Source of the DNA: Planctomycetales bacterium
GTDB lineage: Bacteria; Planctomycetota; Planctomycetia; Pirellulales; Thermoguttaceae
Direction of reading: 5' to 3'
DNA length: 12,888 bases
Assembly: GCA_007127495.1 (NCBI GenBank)
Contig: SKZG01000087.1
Span: 1-12,888, forward strand
Position 1 is the first letter of the stretch, and every line of letters begins with the position of its first letter. The position numbers and the translations under genes were made by a program. Shown piece after piece: positions 6,636-10,326 of this stretch. The notes under the pieces were generated by a model. The model made no database searches, was not told the origin of the DNA, and saw only the letters and a program-made list of their open reading frames with translations.

Positions 6636-7592
6636 TTATGCGTCCGTTTTCCGGTACACGATGCCTTGACCTACCTGGTCGAAACCGAGCTTCTGGTGTA
6701 CGGCCAGGCTATGCACGTTGTGCTGCATGGTTTGCGATTCGACCACAGTGATGCCCTGGCGGCTGAACCGTCGGAACGCCTCGCTGAGAAGGAACACGGC
6801 CAGGCCCCGGCGGCGGAGCGCCGGGTCGACGAAGAGGCCCAGCAGGCCGGTGCGCCGGCCGCCGCCGCCGCGCCCAAACGGTTCCATGGCGCGAAATGTG
6901 GCCGTAGCGACCGCCGGGCCGCCGGCACGCGAGACCATATCGAAGCGGGTCAGGTCGAAATCGCCCAGGGTGCATGCCTCCCACCAATCGCGGGCGAGGG
7001 CGTCGGAGGTCACTTCAACGACCATCTGCCGGCGAAGCTGCATTTGCCGGCGTCCGAAGGGAACCTCGAAATCGCCCAGGTCCCTGCGCAGCAGCACGGT
7101 TCGGTCGATTTCCCGGTAGCGGTGCGTTTCAAAAAGTTTGCACGCCTCCCGATCGGTTTCCAGCACGCCGGGCAAGGCACTGCCGCCGTAAAGGCCGGTA
7201 TAGAACGGGTTGAGCGGTTCGATCCCGCCGCCGTAGAGCACCTTCGACCCGCGTTCACGCAAATACTGCTCACACCGCTCGAGCAATCCCGCCGCCACCT
7301 CGCCGTCTTTCCATTCGGGCAGGGTCATGACCACGCAGGTGACTCCCATGGTCGTATCGATGGCATTTCGGGCCTCGTTCGGGCCGAAACCGGCATGTGC
7401 AAAGCCGACCGGCTGCTCGTCGTTGAAGGCCAGGATCAGGCCGTTGCGGTCGAAATAGGGCTTCGAAAACACCAATTGCGTAATCAGGTCGACCGAAACC
7501 GGCTGGGCCACGCCGGGTCGGCCCGCCTGGGCCCGCCAAATCGCCGCAATCGCGGGGGGGTCGGTGTTGCGAAACGCGCGGAAGTGGATCAT
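6636..7592 (-). CDS. tandem GNAT-domain N-acetyltransferase
   Basis: A 318-aa soluble protein with two GNAT-like halves, roughly 1-165 and 188-318. The C-terminal half has the clear acetyl-CoA motif A, LGLFVDPALRRRGLA (251-265), with the R-R-R-G-L pyrophosphate loop, followed by NVHSLAVHQKLGF (292-304), the usual motif B. The N-terminal half (IRAF-like start FRAFRNTDPPAIAAIW at 4-19, ELLERCEQYL-like helix near 103-111, NPFYTGLYGG at 128-137) keeps the fold but a weaker CoA loop. This two-domain layout resembles mycothiol synthase-like and other double GNATs; the substrate is not known. A perfect hairpin directly abuts the ATG and no Shine-Dalgarno is seen. It lies downstream of the histidine kinase on the same strand. 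Confidence 0.9.
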   Translation of the reverse strand: MIHFRAFRNTDPPAIAAIWRAQAGRPGVAQPVSVDLITQLVFSKPYFDRNGLILAFNDEQPVGFAHAGFGPNEARNAIDTTMGVTCVVMTLPEWKDGEVAAGLLERCEQYLRERGSKVLYGGGIEPLNPFYTGLYGGSALPGVLETDREACKLFETHRYREIDRTVLLRRDLGDFEVPFGRRQMQLRRQMVVEVTSDALARDWWEACTLGDFDLTRFDMVSRAGGPAVATATFRAMEPFGRGGGGRRTGLLGLFVDPALRRRGLAVFLLSEAFRRFSRQGITVVESQTMQHNVHSLAVHQKLGFDQVGQGIVYRKTDA

Positions 7593-7609
7593 CGAGATAG
7601 ATTATCTCG
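7593..7609 (-). promoter_or_regulatory. perfect 7-bp stem hairpin abutting the GNAT start codon
   Basis: CGAGATA (7593-7599), a 3-base loop and TATCTCG (7603-7609). On the GNAT mRNA the stem would end on the base just before AUG and occupy the normal ribosome-binding-site position. It could restrain translation initiation or be a protein operator. The original spacing to the histidine kinase suggests these genes were once adjacent. Confidence 0.4.
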
Positions 7610-7624
7610 GTTTGCGGCAACCGG

Positions 7625-7632
7625 GTCAATAA
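7625..7632 (+). repeat. 8-bp target-site duplication, left copy
   Basis: GTCAATAA, identical to 7733-7740, directly flanks the terminal inverted repeats of the MITE at 7633-7732. Confidence 0.8.
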
Positions 7633-7732
7633 GGCTCTTCCGTTTCTAAGTGCAGACAGCCCTTGTTTTCGGGACGGCACACGGCGTGTGCCTATTACAG
7701 TGAAGCGGCCTGCACTTAGAAACGGAAGAGCC
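7633..7732. mobile_element. 100-bp MITE with ISL3-like ends
   Basis: Arms 7633-7654 and 7711-7732 are perfect 22-bp inverted repeats beginning GGCTCTTCCGTTTC, and the element is flanked by perfect 8-bp direct repeats. ISL3-family insertion sequences have ends beginning GGCTCTT and make 8-bp target duplications, so this is most likely a non-autonomous ISL3 derivative. There is no room for a transposase. Inside is a second palindrome, GGCACACG-G-CGTGTGCC (7676-7692). It inserted between the histidine kinase stop and the GNAT start. Removing the element and one duplication leaves about 43 bp, consistent with an earlier operon. Confidence 0.85.
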
Positions 7733-7740
7733 GTCAATAA
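7733..7740 (+). repeat. 8-bp target-site duplication, right copy
   Basis: GTCAATAA, identical to 7625-7632. It lies three bases beyond the histidine kinase stop codon (7744-7746). Confidence 0.8.
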
Positions 7741-7743
7741 GCG

Positions 7744-8583
7744 TCAGCTCATCGAGGTGGTCGGAGATTGCGGCGCGGCAATTGGGTGGCCCACCGGCGC
7801 GCCCAGCGAAGGCGTTCGGGCGATGGGCTTTGCCGGCGGCAGCTTCAACGTGAACGCGGTACCCTTCCCGACGGTGCTGTCAACGCGAACCCGGCCGCGA
7901 TGCGACTCGATGATGTCGCGGCAGGTTGAGAGCCCGAGGCCGGTACCGCCCTTTCCGCTGGCGTCGGGCCCGTCCTTCGTGCTGTAGAAGGCGTCGAAAA
8001 TATGGGGCAGTTTCTCCTGCGGTATGCCGGAACCAAAATCGCGGACGACCAGGTCGATCATGTCATTCTCCTGGTCGTGGCTGAGCCGAATCACCAGCCG
8101 GCCGCCGTTGGGCATCGCCTGCCTCGCATTGATCAACAGGTTCAGAAGCACCTGTTGAATTTGGTTTCCATTGACCATCGCCTCGGGAATGGGGCGGAAC
8201 TGCTTCTCGACACGAATTCGGTACTTGTTCATTTCGCGCTCGAGCAGCATCAGGGCATCGTCCACCAGTTTGGTCAGGTCAGTCGGTTCCTGGCCTGCGG
8301 CGCGGTTTCGTGCAAGGCCCAGGACGGTATTGGTGATTTTGGCGGCCCGGTTCCCCGCCGAAAGGATCTTTTCAAACGCTTTGTCGCGGGTTGCTGCGTC
8401 GCGATGCCGCATGCCAAGCTTCGCGTAGTTGATGATGGTCATCAACACGTTGTTGAACTCGTGCGTGGTGGTACTGACCAGTTCCCCCAAGGCGGTCAGC
8501 TTCTGCGCCTCGGCCAGTCGGCGCTTGAGCAGCTCAACCTGTTGTTCTAGTGGATGGTGGTCGGGTAATTGCTGGTGTTGCAC
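7744..8583 (-). CDS. soluble histidine kinase (HisKA + HATPase_c)
   Basis: A 279-aa cytoplasmic sensor kinase with no membrane segment and no recognisable sensor domain. Residues 12-30 look like a short coiled coil leading into the H-box LGELVSTTTHEFNNVL (phosphorylated His41 in THEFNN). The ATP-binding domain shows the N-box NLLINARQAM (148-157, Asn152), G1 DFGSGIP (182-188), F-box IFDAFYSTK (195-203) and G2 GKGGTGLGLS (210-219). All catalytic boxes are intact. The last 30 residues are Pro/Ala-rich and probably disordered. The start is GTG, fixed by GAGGAG six bases upstream. No response regulator lies in the window, so it is an orphan here, perhaps sensing through a partner protein. Confidence 0.93.
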   Translation of the reverse strand: MQHQQLPDHHPLEQQVELLKRRLAEAQKLTALGELVSTTTHEFNNVLMTIINYAKLGMRHRDAATRDKAFEKILSAGNRAAKITNTVLGLARNRAAGQEPTDLTKLVDDALMLLEREMNKYRIRVEKQFRPIPEAMVNGNQIQQVLLNLLINARQAMPNGGRLVIRLSHDQENDMIDLVVRDFGSGIPQEKLPHIFDAFYSTKDGPDASGKGGTGLGLSTCRDIIESHRGRVRVDSTVGKGTAFTLKLPPAKPIARTPSLGAPVGHPIAAPQSPTTSMS

Positions 8584-8589
8584 GGTTGG

Positions 8590-8595
8590 CTCCTC
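8590..8595 (-). promoter_or_regulatory. Shine-Dalgarno GAGGAG deciding a GTG start
   Basis: Reads GAGGAG on the minus strand, six bases before the GTG at 8581-8583 of the histidine kinase. Confidence 0.7.
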
Positions 8596-8769
8596 GTTCG
8601 AATGGGGTCGGGCTGTGTTGTGCAGGGCTCCTGGTTAACCCGGCTTGCCAAATCGCGCCGGTTCTCGCTCGCTTGCCGAGAGTACTTGCCTTAACTCTAG
8701 TTGGCTCAACAAGTTAGGCTCCCTTCCCCGTATCGTCGAACTCCACTAGCCGACTAAAACCGAAGGGTC

Positions 8770-8775
8770 TATAAT
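8770..8775 (+). promoter_or_regulatory. candidate -10 box TATAAT
   Basis: A perfect TATAAT in GC-rich surroundings, 56 bp before the start at 8832. The -35 position (8747-8752) holds a poor TAGCCG, so recognition by another sigma factor or an activator is possible. The rest of the 8584-8831 gap shows no other clear signal. Confidence 0.35.
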
Positions 8776-8818
8776 CCGGCAGATGGTTGCCGGAAGCGTG
8801 GAGGTCAATGCAACGGAC

Positions 8819-8824
8819 AGGAGG
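8819..8824 (+). promoter_or_regulatory. Shine-Dalgarno AGGAGG for the 86-aa protein
   Basis: AGGAGG seven bases before the ATG at 8832; it decides against the longer TTG-started frame from 8787. Confidence 0.8.
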
Positions 8825-8831
8825 CGCACGG

Positions 8832-9092
8832 ATGCATACAACGGAACGCTTGGAGCACGCCCTGGATTTGGCGTCGCGCACGGGCTACGACATTCGGCAC
8901 GAGTGGTTCGGCGGCAGCGGTGGCGGAGGCTGTGTGCTTCGCGGGCGCAAGCTGCTTTTGATCGATTTGGCCCTTGGCCCGGCCGACCAGCTCGAGCAAG
9001 TCGTGGACGCGCTGCGTCACGACCCTGAATCGCTCAAGCTTCCAATGCCCCACGAATTGCGCGATCTACTCAGCCTGCGCAAAATCGCTTAG
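8832..9092 (+). CDS. conserved small protein of unknown function
   Basis: An 86-aa soluble protein. The marked segment is a glycine stretch with a cysteine, GGSGGGGC at residues 27-34, followed by a hydrophobic strand KLLLIDLAL (40-48) and a helix ADQLEQVVDALRHD (51-64). I recall planctomycete proteins with the same order (helix, GYxxRxEW, GGxGGGxC, ILIDLA-like strand, EQL-V--AL helix) but no function for them. The single Cys34 in a Gly-rich turn next to a strand could be a ligand or redox site; this is inference. The start is supported by AGGAGG. It is monocistronic and convergent with the gene at 9135-9326, with a stem-loop between them. Confidence 0.82.
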   Translation: MHTTERLEHALDLASRTGYDIRHEWFGGSGGGGCVLRGRKLLLIDLALGPADQLEQVVDALRHDPESLKLPMPHELRDLLSLRKIA

Positions 9093-9105
9093 GTTCTCCA
9101 TGCTT

Positions 9106-9134
9106 CCCCCGTGAACGGCTATTCACGATAGGGG
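9106..9134. terminator. stem-loop between convergent genes, possible bidirectional terminator
   Basis: CCCC + CGTGAA (9106-9115), 6-base loop CGGCTA, TTCACG (9122-9127), a 3-base bulge and GGGG (9131-9134). It lies 13 bp after the stop at 9092 and next to the opposing stop at 9135. There is no T-run on either side, so a classic intrinsic terminator is not shown. Confidence 0.4.
9110..9121 (+). repeat. dispersed 12-mer, copy B (CGTGAACGGCTA)
   Basis: One mismatch from CGTGAACGGTTA at 1480-1491 and 10096-10107. Here it forms the left stem and loop of the convergent stem-loop. Confidence 0.4.
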
Positions 9135-9326
9135 CTAGCCGTGCGAGGCGGCAACCGGCCGCCGGCTCTTCCGGCAATGCCAGCGGAGTTCGTGGGGTTC
9201 CACACCGTCGGCTCGGAACATCCGCGCCCGACGGCGGCGACGGGCACCGACGAGCACCTCGCCGGCCAGGACGTAAATCGCCAGGAAACCAACACAGAGA
9301 ATCGCGTGAAATAGGGCCGAGGGCAT
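9135..9326 (-). CDS. possible small single-pass membrane protein
   Basis: 63 aa from the ATG at 9324-9326. One membrane segment at about residues 5-26 (LFHAILCVGFLAIYVLAGEVLV region) is followed at once by a basic patch RRRRRAR (29-35), then a His/Cys-containing tail (PHELRWHCRKS, 44-54). The positive-inside rule would put the tail in the cytoplasm. Third positions are mostly G or C, as expected for a coding frame here. No Shine-Dalgarno is seen; an in-frame ATG at 9393-9395 also lacks one. The function is unknown and the gene may not be real. Confidence 0.5.
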   Translation of the reverse strand: MPSALFHAILCVGFLAIYVLAGEVLVGARRRRRARMFRADGVEPHELRWHCRKSRRPVAASHG

Positions 9327-9551
9327 AACTCGTAGTCCGGCAATAGAAGGGGGGGAACCTTGGCCGGTGTAAGCACTTGCACCGACAACCGGCATTTTTC
9401 ATCGGCGTTGAAACATGGCGATCTGGAAGCGATTTTCTCTGGCTCACCCCTTCTGCCCAAACGTCTCAGTTTACCTCGTCTTTTAACGTTCATCATAAAT
9501 CGGTAGTTTGTGGCCCGATCTCCCCTTGCGAACTTGTAGGTTTTATGATAG

Positions 9552-9565
9552 TGTACTTTTGTACA
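9552..9565. promoter_or_regulatory. perfect dyad TGTAC-N4-GTACA in an AT-rich promoter region
   Basis: TGTACTTTTGTACA lies 35 bp before the start at 9601. About 9470-9575 is distinctly AT-rich for this window, and a -10-like TATGAT is at 9544-9549, but no -35 at proper spacing was found. The dyad overlaps where a promoter or early transcript would be, so it is a candidate operator. The HTH protein encoded two genes on could bind it. The rest of the 9327-9600 gap shows nothing I can name. Confidence 0.35.
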
Positions 9566-9586
9566 TTATCTGAAACCGACCCAATC

Positions 9587-9593
9587 GGAGGAG
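9587..9593 (+). promoter_or_regulatory. strong Shine-Dalgarno GGAGGAG
   Basis: Seven bases before the ATG at 9601. It is the main support for the short 67-aa gene being real. Confidence 0.75.
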
Positions 9594-9600
9594 AGTTGCC

Positions 9601-9804
9601 ATGAACACGTCCTATGGTTGCCTCACAAAGCCTGTCACTGGACCCACACTGGGGCCTCGCGGCTCGTCGTTGGGCTCGCCGGGTGCCGCGCGCCGCCGCG
9701 TCATCCCGTTTCGGGTCCTGGCCGATGCATTTGCCACCGAAGACGAAGAACTCGCCCCGGAGCCCGACTGGGCCGACTACCTGCCAAGAGGTTGGGATCG
9801 CTAA
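9601..9804 (+). CDS. small protein of unknown function, upstream partner of the HTH/zinc-ribbon gene
   Basis: A 67-aa protein with three parts: a Gly/Ser/Pro-rich N-terminus (10-29), a basic hydrophobic core RRRVIPFRVLADAF (31-44), and an acidic aromatic tail ending EPDWADYLPRGWDR (54-67). It has no signal peptide, membrane segment or recognised domain. The very good Shine-Dalgarno and the 21-bp gap to the next gene support it as the first gene of a two-gene unit. The acidic tail with three Trp/Tyr could be a binding peptide; this is inference only. Confidence 0.7.
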   Translation: MNTSYGCLTKPVTGPTLGPRGSSLGSPGAARRRVIPFRVLADAFATEDEELAPEPDWADYLPRGWDR

Positions 9805-9810
9805 AGCGCG

Positions 9811-9815
9811 AGGAG
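9811..9815 (+). promoter_or_regulatory. Shine-Dalgarno AGGAG, start choice ambiguous
   Basis: AGGAG is 4 bases before GTG (9820) and 10 before ATG (9826). Spacing is outside the ideal range for both; I prefer the ATG because it gives the MLTTEMV N-terminus recalled in relatives. Confidence 0.5.
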
Positions 9816-9825
9816 TTCAGTGACC

Positions 9826-10098
9826 ATGCTTACAACGGAAATGGTGCAAAGAATCCGCACATTGCTCGACGGCGGTCGAATGTCGCAACGCGGTATCGCG
9901 CGGGCCTTGCGCGTGAGCCGAGGCACGGTCGGGGCAATCGCCCTCGGACGTCGCCACGATCCCGCCGCGCGCCGCGACGGGCAACACCCCGGCCTCGTGT
10001 CGCCCGCCGGCCCCGCCGAACGCTGCCCCGGTTGCGGCGGCATGGTACAGATGCCGTGTCTGGCGTGCCGCTTGCGGGCGTTGCGACGAAAGCGGTAA
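9826..10098 (+). CDS. small HTH + zinc-ribbon DNA-binding protein
   Basis: 90 aa. Residues 4-45 form a homeodomain-like helix-turn-helix of the kind found in transposases and resolvases: MVQRIRTLLDGG, then SQRGIARALRVSRGTVGAI (20-38) as the recognition unit, then a basic GRRHDPAARR. After a Pro/Gly linker comes a four-cysteine zinc ribbon, CPGC at 67-70 and CLAC at 78-81, and a basic tail RALRRKR. It likely binds DNA as a small regulator. I recall planctomycete relatives with this same two-domain plan, but no studied function. It is cotranscribed with the 67-aa protein upstream. An alternative GTG start at 9820 would add two residues. Confidence 0.87.
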   Translation: MLTTEMVQRIRTLLDGGRMSQRGIARALRVSRGTVGAIALGRRHDPAARRDGQHPGLVSPAGPAERCPGCGGMVQMPCLACRLRALRRKR

Positions 10099-10107
10099 CC
10101 GTTCACG
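10096..10107 (-). repeat. dispersed 12-mer CGTGAACGGTTA, copy C
   Basis: Reverse-strand exact match to 1480-1491. It overlaps the TAA stop of the HTH/zinc-ribbon gene and lies 37 bp from the inverted-repeat element at 10145-10245; copy A likewise abuts the sister element. Confidence 0.5.
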
Positions 10108-10144
10108 AGGCGGACGGGGCCCAGCATAAGGTATGGTTGTTTAA

Positions 10145-10245
10145 GCGATCGGCAGATTCAACTGTCCCCTCGCCCGAAGCCCGCGCAGCGGAACAGCAGG
10201 CGAGAGGGTCGAGTGAGGGGTGGTAAATTCGTATCTGCCGATCGC
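10145..10245. mobile_element. 101-bp inverted-repeat element (family 1, copy 2), MITE-like
   Basis: Perfect 13-bp arms GCGATCGGCAGAT (10145-10157) and ATCTGCCGATCGC (10233-10245), with looser pairing continuing inward. The core holds inner pairings CCCCTC (10166-10171) with GAGGGG (10215-10220), and CTCGCC with GGCGAG. On the reverse strand it aligns in order with the element at 1487-1594, but the arms have diverged and the core is longer between the CT-rich blocks. It lies between the HTH/zinc-ribbon gene and the GH2 gene. No target duplication is clear. The remaining bases 10246-10326 show no clear promoter. Confidence 0.75.
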
Positions 10246-10326
10246 CTTACGGAGCGCGCGCGGCCGAGGTCGTTGCCGCAATCCGCCCGATCGATACAAC
10301 CCCACCCGAAGCTGCTTCGAAAAACC

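Noticed and set aside
6277..6669. 130-aa plus-strand frame as an intact gene
   Set aside because: Only its C-terminal part resembles a protein family (RAYT). The N-terminal part is translated double-hairpin repeat plus the out-of-frame zinc-ribbon region.
9119..9496. 125-aa minus-strand frames overlapping the possible membrane protein
   Set aside because: No domain, membrane segment or ribosome site; the frame with the membrane segment at 9135-9326 is the better candidate.
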